Assembly (NCBI GenBank): GCA_005801395.1
Contig: SYDV01000107.1
Coordinates: 1-12,600, forward strand
Source: Planctomycetia bacterium
GTDB taxonomy: Bacteria > Planctomycetota > UBA11346
Reading direction: 5' to 3'
Length of the DNA: 12,600 bases
The notes under the pieces: generated by a model
What the model was told of the DNA's origin: nothing
Seen by the model: the letters and a program-made list of their open reading frames with translations, nothing else
Databases searched by the model: none
Made by a program: the position numbers and the translations under genes
Part shown: piece by piece, positions 1 through 7,003 of the stretch
Layout of the letters: each line of letters begins with the position of its first letter
Position numbering within the stretch: the first letter of the stretch is position 1

Positions 1-11
1 ATGATCAGGCA

Positions 12-39
12 GGACTTCCGGACTTCCGGACTTCCGGAC
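12..39. repeat. 8-bp tandem repeat (GGACTTCC, 3.5 copies)
   Basis: Three perfect copies of GGACTTCC (12-19, 20-27, 28-35) are followed by a half copy GGAC (36-39). The array begins 2 nt past the stop codon of the P-type ATPase gene (stop at 42-44, minus strand). Each junction also contains an inverted repeat, CCGGA-AG-TCCGG on the minus strand, so the transcript could fold into alternative hairpins. There is no T-tract after it, so a role as an intrinsic terminator is possible but not shown. Confidence 0.85.
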
Positions 40-41
40 CC

Positions 42-2066
42 TCACCTTCCCGATTCATCAAACCGCAATAATCTCCCCGCATTCGCCATCACGGCGAGCG
101 TGCCTAAATTGTGCAGCATAACGGCGGCGATAGGACCATATAATTTTAGCGCTGCACCTGCGATGATGACAATGGTCCACCCAAGGCCAATTAACACATT
201 GATGTTAATCGTTTTACGGCAGTGACGACTCAGACGAATACAACTGCCTAAACGCCGTAAATCGTGTGACATTAAGACTAAATCACTAGAGGCCATCGCG
301 ACATCGGTGCCACCGACGCGGCGACCGCTGGCATCGAGTCCGCCCATGGCGATGCCGACGGCTCCGGCTTTCAGCGCCAACGCATCGTTGACGCCATCAC
401 CGATAACCAATGGATGACGGCCTGCTTTTAGCTCACGTAAAACACAGTCCAATTTTTGTTGTGGCAACACATCAGCTTCAACGTGATTTATACCTAATTG
501 TTTAGCAATCGCCTCGGCCACCACGCGGCGGTCGCCGGTCACCATAATTTGGTGCGATAAACCTAAAGCACGTAAATCGGCCAAGGCCTCGCCCGCTTCT
601 GGTTTCGGTTCGTCCGATAACAACAACCAGCCGACACACTGACCAGCAATACCTAAAGCCACCAACGGACCATCATGGACAGGCATCGCGGGAACCACGA
701 TGCCTTGTTCGCTCAAAAAGGTGGCGCGACCCAACACAACGTTACGACCATCAGGTAAGGTTGCCGTCACCCCTTTGCCGCTAATTTCTTGGACGTTGGT
801 TAAGGCCAAGCGATCAGCTTGCGTCACACCAGCCGCTACGGCTTGGCTCACAGGATGCGTACTGACGGCGCCCACGCTGCCCGCAATACGCACCCACGAT
901 TGATCATCATCAGCGGCCACGCTTACAACGCTATGCAACGATAAATGACCTTGGGTCACGGTGCCGGTTTTATCTAATATTAATGAATCGACATCAGCGA
1001 GCTCTTCAAGAAATGCCGTGCCTTTAACCAGAATACCATGACGTCCAGCCACCGCTAACGCCGCAATCGCCGTTGCTGGTGCGGCTAACACTAAAGCACA
1101 AGGACACGATGCGACTAACACGCCCATCATTGCAGCCACCGAACCTGTGAGCAGCCACGTCGCTGCGGCAAATAAAAGGACGGCGATTAAATACGGTTGA
1201 GCATAGCGTTCCAACAATCTCGTTACCGGTGGCTTAGCGCGTTCGGCATCGCTCAGTAACGCCACGACTTTTCCCAGCGTGGTGTCGTTACCAACGCTGG
1301 TGACTTCGACCACTAAACGTCCCTGCTGATTAATCGTTCCAGCATAAACCGCATCACCGGCGGTAACTTCTACCGGTACCGACTCGCCGGTTATTGGTGC
1401 CGTGTCGATACTCGAAGCGCCTTCACGCACCACGCCATCGGCAGGACAGCGATCACCTGGGCGCAATTCTACGCGCATGCCAACCGTTAAACTATCGACC
1501 GGAATTTCAACCACCGAGCCATCTGCCTGACAGCGACGCGCATGCGTCACACTTAAACGGCCAAGTGCCGCAATCGCTTCACGCGAACCCAATAAACTGC
1601 GCTCTTCTAGGACATGACCAATCACCATCGCCAATGGCACCAACGCCGCAGTTTCTAAATCGCCAACCACCCAGGCCGCAATCAATGCGACAGCCACTAA
1701 TTGATCCGTCACGCCATGCAATGACGGTTGACGTAAACTACGCCAAGCTTCCTGTAACACCGGAATCGCAACCAAGGTCGCGGCCACACCAGCGACCAAA
1801 CTCGCCAAGTCGGCTTGCGCTGGCAAAAAAACGTGAATGACCAGGGCCATCAATAATAAACCAACACAAATCAGCGCCAATGTCAGACGTAGACCGAGCG
1901 AACGTTTCTCTTTCGAACTTAGCAAATCGCCATTATCACCAAAATTGAGATGATGATGATGGCAACAATCTCCACCTTCGACGTGATCATGGTCAGCGAC
2001 GACGACTGGTTTCATGGTCGCGGCCCAATTATTGCCAACCGGTTTAAATATGGGCGACTGGTTCAT
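42..2066 (-). CDS. Heavy-metal-translocating P1B-type ATPase
   Basis: A 674-residue membrane pump that should use ATP to move a transition-metal ion, most likely out of the cytoplasm. Visible motifs are TGES (226-229, actuator domain), CPC (321-323, the metal-binding membrane motif of the P1B class), DKTGT (365-369, with phosphorylated Asp365), the HP pair (404-405), MVTGD (508-512) and GDGVND (556-561). Membrane pairs lie near 60-105, 121-153 and 290-330, with a last pair at about 622-666. The last segment has Lys641 as in Zn/Cd pumps, but reads HNLGT (652-656) where ZntA-type pumps have an Asp. There is no CxxC-type HMA domain; instead a His/Cys-rich stretch (25-39: HDH, CCHHHH) is likely a metal-binding tail. 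The ATG overlaps the stop of the upstream SPFH gene (ATGA), so translation is probably coupled. Metal specificity (Zn, Cd, Co or other) is inferred only weakly. Confidence 0.95.
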   Translation of the reverse strand: MNQSPIFKPVGNNWAATMKPVVVADHDHVEGGDCCHHHHLNFGDNGDLLSSKEKRSLGLRLTLALICVGLLLMALVIHVFLPAQADLASLVAGVAATLVAIPVLQEAWRSLRQPSLHGVTDQLVAVALIAAWVVGDLETAALVPLAMVIGHVLEERSLLGSREAIAALGRLSVTHARRCQADGSVVEIPVDSLTVGMRVELRPGDRCPADGVVREGASSIDTAPITGESVPVEVTAGDAVYAGTINQQGRLVVEVTSVGNDTTLGKVVALLSDAERAKPPVTRLLERYAQPYLIAVLLFAAATWLLTGSVAAMMGVLVASCPCALVLAAPATAIAALAVAGRHGILVKGTAFLEELADVDSLILDKTGTVTQGHLSLHSVVSVAADDDQSWVRIAGSVGAVSTHPVSQAVAAGVTQADRLALTNVQEISGKGVTATLPDGRNVVLGRATFLSEQGIVVPAMPVHDGPLVALGIAGQCVGWLLLSDEPKPEAGEALADLRALGLSHQIMVTGDRRVVAEAIAKQLGINHVEADVLPQQKLDCVLRELKAGRHPLVIGDGVNDALALKAGAVGIAMGGLDASGRRVGGTDVAMASSDLVLMSHDLRRLGSCIRLSRHCRKTININVLIGLGWTIVIIAGAALKLYGPIAAVMLHNLGTLAVMANAGRLLRFDESGR

Positions 2067-3103
2067 TTGCGTTCTGTGCCCCCAGGCAACATCAAGCGAA
2101 TTGGATCACGTCCATCGACCAGCGTCACTAGTCCGGCCTTACGTAAAATAACTTCTAAGCGATCGCGATAAATACGCGTCAATAATAAAGATCGTTGTTC
2201 CGGAGAACGCTCAGTACTTAAGGCCACAATATTCGCTGTGGTAACGCGAGCGACTGAAACTAATTCACTAGCTTTCGCTTCTGCATTTTGAATAATTCCG
2301 ATACGATCACGTTCACCTTGTTGCCGATATTGTTCTGCGTCGGTATGCGCCGATGCAACAATACGTGCCGCTTCTGCTTCGGCGGCAACCACCTGTTCAA
2401 ATGACGACCGAGCTCGTGCTGGTAATTTACTCGTCAAATCCACGCGACTAATAGTGATGCCAAGGTCCAGTTGCTGTAAACGTTTATTCATCAGGCTGCG
2501 AATATCACCACGCAAGGCTTCCCGTTGATTCGCATTTACCGCATTGACTGGAATTGTTTCTGCCGCATTCACCACTGCCACTCCGTCTAAATGACGTGTC
2601 GCGATGGCGGCAATTGCACTAGCGCAAAATGTTCGCTCCAATGCAGAGAATAAACGTTCTTGCGCCAGCACATATAAAGCGGCGTCGGTGACTTGATAAA
2701 CGACCACACCCTTCACTTGAATTACGCCACCATCACCGGTTAATGCATAACTATCCTGACGCTGATCCAAGTTCGTATCTAATTCTAATGGTGGTGGCGC
2801 ATCTTGCGGCAACGGCGCTTGATCCAGGGCATAGACTTCCTGAGTTAATTGCCGTTCTGGTCCAGGAACAATGACAACCGTGTCGATGGGTCTTGGCCAA
2901 GCCCAGACTAATCCGGTTTCGCCAATCTTAACCACCTCGCCAAAACGAAATACCACGACACGACTGCCGGATTCAACCGCAACAAAACCTGAAGCCAACC
3001 ACGCCAAACCCAACACGGTGACACCGATAAATAAAAAACGGAAGCCCCAGGAAACCGCCTGTTCTAACGCTTGATGACCAGCCTGATCGCGACGATTGGT
3101 CAT
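2063..3103 (-). CDS. SPFH/Band 7 protein, HflK-like
   Basis: A stomatin/prohibitin-type membrane protein of about 346 residues, the third SPFH gene of the operon. It has one N-terminal membrane segment (about residues 22-42), then the typical start of an SPFH domain (VESGSRVVVFRFGEV, about 46-60) and a HflK-like core with VQVKG-type strand and YQV (about 131-141). A long Ala/Glu-rich helix likely to be a coiled coil follows (about 235-300). HflK/HflC proteins form membrane complexes that modulate the FtsH protease; no ftsH gene is in this window, so that partner is an inference. The longest reading frame starts at a GTG at 3112, but I prefer the ATG at 3103 because a GGTGGTGG purine-rich stretch lies just before it. 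Its stop overlaps the ATPase start by ATGA, which ties it to metal transport. Confidence 0.9.
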   Translation of the reverse strand: MTNRRDQAGHQALEQAVSWGFRFLFIGVTVLGLAWLASGFVAVESGSRVVVFRFGEVVKIGETGLVWAWPRPIDTVVIVPGPERQLTQEVYALDQAPLPQDAPPPLELDTNLDQRQDSYALTGDGGVIQVKGVVVYQVTDAALYVLAQERLFSALERTFCASAIAAIATRHLDGVAVVNAAETIPVNAVNANQREALRGDIRSLMNKRLQQLDLGITISRVDLTSKLPARARSSFEQVVAAEAEAARIVASAHTDAEQYRQQGERDRIGIIQNAEAKASELVSVARVTTANIVALSTERSPEQRSLLLTRIYRDRLEVILRKAGLVTLVDGRDPIRLMLPGGTERK

Positions 3104-3146
3104 AACCACCACCAGCGATAAATTTTCATTTGAACCATTAAACTAT

Positions 3147-4145
3147 TCATGGCTTGGCCCGCGATTGCGCTGCCGGTGGAACTGGCCCATCAACTAAAGC
3201 TCTAAATGGCGCGGCGTCGGTTCGCAGAATAATTCGCGTGCCACTTGTTATAATCTGATCCAAAGTATCCAATCCACGCAAAAAAGCGTAGAGCTGTGGA
3301 TCCGCAACGTGCGCGGCGGCATAAATACCAGCAGCATCCGTTTTTGCCTTGGCCTCAATTTCAGCTGCCATTTCTTGCGCCTTGGCAATCACGATACGCG
3401 AATCGCGAAATGCCGTTTGATTGATATCAGCAGCTAACAATGAACCCTTTGCCTTCTTTTCCGCGGCAGCCGTTTGCCGTTCAGCAATCATGCGTTCGAC
3501 CGTGACTTTAATGGTGCTGCTGGGTAAACCTAAACGTTCAATACCGACTTGCACCACATCGATGCCGTATTTGTCGTGGATTGGTTGTGATAAGCGTCGT
3601 AATAAATCTTGTTCTAACGCATCTAATTTCACCTGCGCGACTTCAGCATTAATTAAATCCTCCATGGCATAGCGACTAACTTCCGCCTCTAAGGCTGAGC
3701 CTAAAAACGACCGCACTTGCATGGCCGCTTCGTCAGCGTCACCACGAACTGAGCGTAAATAATCTAAAATTCTTGGCGCTTCGGCAGGAACACGCCAGGC
3801 AATAAATGCGGACATTTGAATGCGTACACCTCCTTTGGTGCCAACATCATGTAGACCAGTAGCGGTAGTATGCAGGCGTAAATCCACCGACACCGTTCGT
3901 TCAATCGGCGCAGGAATTCGCCAAGTTAATCCTGGTTGCACCTGAATGCGCACCGGATCACCAAAACGCGTAATGACGACCGCAGAACCCTGAGCGACGA
4001 CGACCAAGGTTGCGGCTAAAAACGCCACCACGATTAAGACCCCAGCAATCCCTATACGCATCCACGGCCGACCAATTTGACCATGCGTCGTTTTAGGGAC
4101 AGGTGCATCATGATGATGATGCGAATGATGATGGTCTTGACTCAT
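3147..4145 (-). CDS. SPFH/Band 7 protein, HflC-like, with His-rich N-terminus
   Basis: A 332-residue HflC-like member of the SPFH family. A cytoplasmic-looking N-terminus with DHHHSHHHHD (4-13) precedes one membrane segment (31-51). The SPFH domain follows (QGSAVVITRFGDPVR, 52-66; PGLTWRIPAPIE, 71-82). A charged Ala/Glu/Lys-rich helix occupies about 215-280, with ERMIAERQTAAAEKKAKG as the usual HflC signature region. The final domain ends DPQLYAFLRGLDTLDQII, close to the HflC family pattern for its C-terminus. The seven-histidine N-terminal cluster is not part of ordinary HflC and suggests metal binding. The ATG lies 2 nt after the stop of the large SPFH gene, so the two are co-translated. 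Its job is probably to form a membrane ring or scaffold with the neighbouring SPFH proteins; the link with metal export is contextual. Confidence 0.92.
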   Translation of the reverse strand: MSQDHHHSHHHHDAPVPKTTHGQIGRPWMRIGIAGVLIVVAFLAATLVVVAQGSAVVITRFGDPVRIQVQPGLTWRIPAPIERTVSVDLRLHTTATGLHDVGTKGGVRIQMSAFIAWRVPAEAPRILDYLRSVRGDADEAAMQVRSFLGSALEAEVSRYAMEDLINAEVAQVKLDALEQDLLRRLSQPIHDKYGIDVVQVGIERLGLPSSTIKVTVERMIAERQTAAAEKKAKGSLLAADINQTAFRDSRIVIAKAQEMAAEIEAKAKTDAAGIYAAAHVADPQLYAFLRGLDTLDQIITSGTRIILRTDAAPFRALVDGPVPPAAQSRAKP

Positions 4146-4147
4146 GG

Positions 4148-6106
4148 TTATTCCACAGGCGTTGCAAAACGCCGTAAATCGAGCACTGGTCCGTCAACCA
4201 GGTTCAATCGGTGATCAATAATAGACAGTTGTGAACGTGATAATCCTTTACCCAACACTTGCAGCCAGCGCTCCAGGGCCATGACCTCGCTTGACAGAGA
4301 CCAAATTTTTGCTTCTGCGATAAATTTCGCTTGCTCAATTCGTGCCTCGGAAACTTTTTGGACAGCCAACCATTGAGCATTACGTTCAGCCGTAATCGCC
4401 TCAATCTTTTTCTCACTCAGCGTCACGGCGCTATTGCGCTTAGCCTCTGCCACTTCAGCTTCGCTAATGATTTCCGCTTCCTGAACTCCATGATAAGCGG
4501 CAGCAGCATTCGCTGGTGGGTGAATACTGTCAACGGTAACGGCCGTTATTTCTAAGCCGCTCTGTTCTTTATTAAGCGCCTGTTGCACAGCCGTTTTTAC
4601 CACGGCGGCTAAACTGGCACGGTTTTCTCCAATGGCAGCAATGAGCGTGCGCGTGGCAAATACCCGCACCAATTCGCGGCGTGCGAGCGTGCGAATGGTT
4701 AATTCAGGATCTGATAAACGATACAAAGCGCGTAAGGCATCTTCGTCGCGTTGACCAATGCGATAATAAATACGCACATCGCTGCCTAACACTTGTGGTG
4801 CGCGCCTTTCACTATCGCTGCGTCCATTGCCTGGAACGACGTAGACGGCGTCCGCCGCATGATCCTTATTCCACACTCGGTCAAAAGCAGACGTATTTAT
4901 CGCGTCTGCAGGAATACGAACTTGTTCTTCTAATTTATTATCTGCCAAAGTCACTTGATGCACACGCCCAGCATCCATGCGTCGCACGACACCGAATGGC
5001 CACGGTAAATGGACATGCATGCCACTGTTAAGTACGGCGACTGGTTGGCCACCGCGTTCGTAAACGGCACGTTCATGTAACGACACCATGCTCACACCAG
5101 AGAGCAACCACGCGACGAATAACAACACGATGATCAACGGACCACTGACGCGACGCACGAAAGATAGCGCCCAGCTTTGTGACAGATCTATACCAAAGCG
5201 TTCCTTCAAGCCCGCCATGGTGCTGCGTCCAGCGCCTAAGCGCGGCAACACCACACCGGCGACGAAACTATCGCATAGTCCACGCGCTTCTTCGACATTC
5301 GCCGCGGGCAAGAATGGTGCAATTAATACCCGCAACATCGATTCGGCAGCAATGGTTACGACTACAACGGCATAAATCCACAAAGCCCAAATCGCAATCG
5401 TTGCACCTAAAGAACGCGCTATTTCACCTGCGCCAATGATGAGCAAACCCCACAACACCACACGCATCAAGCGTGACAAACTTCCGGCTTCCGGCAAATC
5501 ACTGACTGTGGTCGTCGCGGCAACACTTAATCGCCGTTCAAAGACTAAAACAGGAAAGGCAAAGACCAAACACGTCACCCCAATGGCAAAACCAAACGGG
5601 GTCACACCAATGACTGGCCATAACCAAACCACTAAGGCAGACGCGGCCAATAATTGCGGTAATGACAATACCGTTTGCGGCCAACCCGCCAAACGCAGCA
5701 AACGCGTGCGCTCTGCTTGAAAAACAATATCGGGTTCGTCAGAGCCGCTGAAAATCGCTTGCGGAACCTGTGAATGTTCGTCGCGTGCTTGTTGCGCCGC
5801 TAATCGTTGTTGTCGTGTTACCGTCGCGGCGTCTGCCGCTTCAACTAAACGCCGACGACCACTGGCCAACACACTCGCCGGCACCAAGGCTGCACTCGCC
5901 AACAACCACACGCTACTAACGAGCGCGAGCACCGACGCGGCCTGTGGTTGCTTCATAATAAGTAACGCCACCGCACCAAAACCAGTCACCACACCAATGA
6001 GCGTCACGACCCAAGCGGCTACGGCCAACACGCCGTACCAACGCACAGCAGCCGATACCGAGATCGGCAACACGAGCGAAGGAGGAGGAACTAAACGGTC
6101 AGCCAT
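4148..6106 (-). CDS. Large polytopic SPFH/Band 7 protein (HflK-like)
   Basis: About 652 residues, roughly twice the size of a normal HflK. Numbering from the longest frame (GTG at 6175), the N-terminal half has about six hydrophobic segments (near 47-73, 78-104, 168-190, 192-212, 237-253, 258-285). A short soluble stretch is followed by a seventh membrane span (343-362). Only then comes an SPFH domain (SLHERAVYERGGQPV, 365-379; SGMHVHLPWPFG, 384-395) and a long Ala/Glu/Lys-rich helix (about 565-630). It is therefore a fusion-like layout of a multi-span membrane domain and a HflK-like module. The frame opens with GTG at 6175, but the extra 23 residues are Cys-rich and unlike a normal N-terminus; the ATG at 6106 is preferred although I see no strong Shine-Dalgarno before it. 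It is the first gene of the four-gene operon. Confidence 0.88.
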   Translation of the reverse strand: MADRLVPPPSLVLPISVSAAVRWYGVLAVAAWVVTLIGVVTGFGAVALLIMKQPQAASVLALVSSVWLLASAALVPASVLASGRRRLVEAADAATVTRQQRLAAQQARDEHSQVPQAIFSGSDEPDIVFQAERTRLLRLAGWPQTVLSLPQLLAASALVVWLWPVIGVTPFGFAIGVTCLVFAFPVLVFERRLSVAATTTVSDLPEAGSLSRLMRVVLWGLLIIGAGEIARSLGATIAIWALWIYAVVVVTIAAESMLRVLIAPFLPAANVEEARGLCDSFVAGVVLPRLGAGRSTMAGLKERFGIDLSQSWALSFVRRVSGPLIIVLLFVAWLLSGVSMVSLHERAVYERGGQPVAVLNSGMHVHLPWPFGVVRRMDAGRVHQVTLADNKLEEQVRIPADAINTSAFDRVWNKDHAADAVYVVPGNGRSDSERRAPQVLGSDVRIYYRIGQRDEDALRALYRLSDPELTIRTLARRELVRVFATRTLIAAIGENRASLAAVVKTAVQQALNKEQSGLEITAVTVDSIHPPANAAAAYHGVQEAEIISEAEVAEAKRNSAVTLSEKKIEAITAERNAQWLAVQKVSEARIEQAKFIAEAKIWSLSSEVMALERWLQVLGKGLSRSQLSIIDHRLNLVDGPVLDLRRFATPVE

Positions 6107-6124
6107 GATAGTGCACGCTAGGGC

Positions 6125-6141
6125 GCAGGCAGCATGCCTGC
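6125..6141. promoter_or_regulatory. Perfect 6-bp inverted repeat in leader of the SPFH-ATPase operon
   Basis: GCAGGC (6125-6130), a 5-nt loop AGCAT, then GCCTGC (6136-6141). If translation starts at the ATG at 6106, this lies 18 nt upstream of the start in the transcript leader, where a protein-binding site or a leader hairpin could act. If the GTG at 6175 is used it lies inside the gene. A regulatory role is inferred from position only. Confidence 0.35.
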
Positions 6142-6191
6142 AATCACAGGTGTGGTCGGACAAACGTGCTGTCACACATCGGGGCTAAACT

Positions 6192-6219
6192 TGCCAATGG
6201 CAGTCCCGCCCCTTAGGGG
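6192..6219. promoter_or_regulatory. Two adjacent 11-bp palindromes between divergent operons
   Basis: TGCCAATGGCA (6192-6202) and CCCCTTAGGGG (6209-6219) are each perfect palindromes with 5-bp arms around one central base. Their centres are 17 bp apart. They lie in the short region between the divergent metal-related operons and could be operator sites or parts of the leader structure. No regulator family can be assigned from the sequence alone. Confidence 0.35.
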
Positions 6220-6226
6220 GTGTTAC

Positions 6227-6286
6227 GTTGACTAATGTCTCTCGTATTACATTGTCTTACTAATCTTTAGCTAGAGCGGAGTCAAC
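6227..6286. promoter_or_regulatory. Spaced 7-bp inverted repeat flanking the regulator's promoter region
   Basis: GTTGACT (6227-6233) and AGTCAAC (6280-6286) are perfect inverted copies with centres 53 bp apart, close to five helical turns. The right half overlaps the ribosome-binding site and abuts the ATG of the ribbon-helix-helix gene, while the left half contains a -35-like TTGACT. A direct repeat ACTAAT (6231-6236 and 6259-6264) lies between. This arrangement would suit autoregulation by the encoded DNA-binding protein, but that is an inference. Confidence 0.35.
6278..6281 (+). promoter_or_regulatory. Ribosome-binding site of the RHH regulator gene
   Basis: GGAG, 6 nt before the ATG at 6288. 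It supports this start and the plus-strand reading of the small gene. Confidence 0.65.
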
Positions 6287-6287
6287 C

Positions 6288-6566
6288 ATGAGCGAACAAG
6301 AAGTCATTTCCTTCAAAGCCGATCACGACTTGGTGTTATTGCTGAAAAGTGTGCGCAATCGTAGCGAGTTTATTCGCAATGCCGTGCTGACCGCACTCAA
6401 AGAAACCTGCCCGGTATGCAATGGCACCGGCATTTTGGATTCGCGGCGCAAAAATGACTGGGAACAATTCAGCCACAGCCACCCCATGTCTGAGTGTCGC
6501 AAATGCCACGAACTGGTGTTCACCTGCGACGGCAAACCGTTGAAGCATGAGTGCGCGCACAAATGA
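6288..6566 (+). CDS. Ribbon-helix-helix protein with Cys4 zinc-ribbon-like tail (probable metal-responsive regulator)
   Basis: A 92-residue protein in two parts. Residues about 4-38 fit a ribbon-helix-helix (CopG/Arc/MetJ) DNA-binding fold: a short strand EVISFKAD, a helix, then the typical NRSEFIRNAVLTAL helix (24-37). Residues 41-92 are rich in Cys and His: CPVCNGTG (41-48, the CxxCxGxG pattern of DnaJ-type zinc fingers), CRKC (70-73), then C80, H87, C89 and H91. The C41/C44/C70/C73 set is likely to bind a metal such as zinc. This combination recalls NikR in principle (RHH domain plus metal-sensing domain), but the metal domain is different. It is first in the operon leading to the metal ABC transporter and divergent from the P1B-ATPase operon, so it is a good candidate for the local metal sensor. 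It could instead be a non-sensory zinc-stabilised protein. The GGAG site and a clear ATG support the start. Confidence 0.85.
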   Translation: MSEQEVISFKADHDLVLLLKSVRNRSEFIRNAVLTALKETCPVCNGTGILDSRRKNDWEQFSHSHPMSECRKCHELVFTCDGKPLKHECAHK

Positions 6567-7003
6567 TCGACTTGGGTTTTGTTAGTTCATCGTTCCTGCG
6601 AATTGGCGCCGCCTGCGTATTTGCCCTCGGCGCATTTATTGCCGTGTTCAGCATCGAACAACAGACAGCGGTTCCGATGACCGCCGCAGTAATAGAGCCC
6701 AACACAACCACCACGTCATTATTAATTATTGAAACCACGTACCCCGTTCAACGCTGGCACGTACAAATGCGTGGCGTTGATGTGACAGCCACGAAAAAAG
6801 ACGCGCAACGATTCGAGGCTCAGATCAGCGGTGATCCCACGCAATGTTTTATTCATGCCGAATCAGCCGATGCGTTAAACGCCGCGCCTGCCGCGCTTCG
6901 TTGGCAATATGCCGAAAAAAGCGGTGTCATATGGGGTGAGGGTTCCGTTGCTGGCTCACTTAGCTCTTCGACGAGTTCTTCGACGAGTGATCGAGCTAAA
7001 TAA
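6563..7003 (+). CDS. Small single-span membrane protein of unknown function
   Basis: A 146-residue protein that I do not recognise. One hydrophobic segment (about residues 10-30) follows a very short N-terminus, consistent with a membrane anchor or an uncleaved signal. The rest (about 35-146) is likely outside the membrane; it contains a Thr-rich linker, a possible beta-rich part (SLLIIETTYPVQRWHVQM), one Cys and a Ser/Thr-rich tail. ATG 6563 overlaps the stop of the regulator gene (ATGA) and is preferred to an in-frame GTG at 6551. The stop directly abuts the ATG of the ABC ATPase gene (TAAATG). It sits where many Zn/Mn ABC operons encode the substrate-binding protein, but it is far too short (those are about 300 residues) and lacks a visible metal-binding His cluster, so it is not that protein. 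Confidence 0.75.
   Translation: MIDLGFVSSSFLRIGAACVFALGAFIAVFSIEQQTAVPMTAAVIEPNTTTTSLLIIETTYPVQRWHVQMRGVDVTATKKDAQRFEAQISGDPTQCFIHAESADALNAAPAALRWQYAEKSGVIWGEGSVAGSLSSSTSSSTSDRAK
6965..6988. repeat. 12-bp tandem duplication in the 3' end of the small membrane protein gene
   Basis: TCTTCGACGAGT occurs twice in perfect tandem (6965-6976, 6977-6988) and encodes a SSTS-type repeat in the C-terminal tail. The outer bases AGCTC (6962-6966) and GAGCT (6993-6997) are also inverted, so the segment could form a weak hairpin just before the ABC transporter genes. Confidence 0.8.

Noticed and set aside
1394..1840. Open plus-strand frame of 148 codons
   Set aside because: It lies wholly opposite the P-type ATPase gene, has a Pro/Arg/His-rich low-information product and no ribosome-binding site.
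6107..6175. Upstream GTG start (6175) of the large SPFH gene
   Set aside because: The extra 23 residues are Cys-rich and unlike a membrane-protein N-terminus, an in-frame stop lies just upstream, and the stretch contains the 6125-6141 inverted repeat. The ATG at 6106 is preferred, though not proven.
6228..6256. Sigma-70 promoter for the regulator gene starting at TTGACT
   Set aside because: No acceptable -10 hexamer is found at 16-18 nt spacing.
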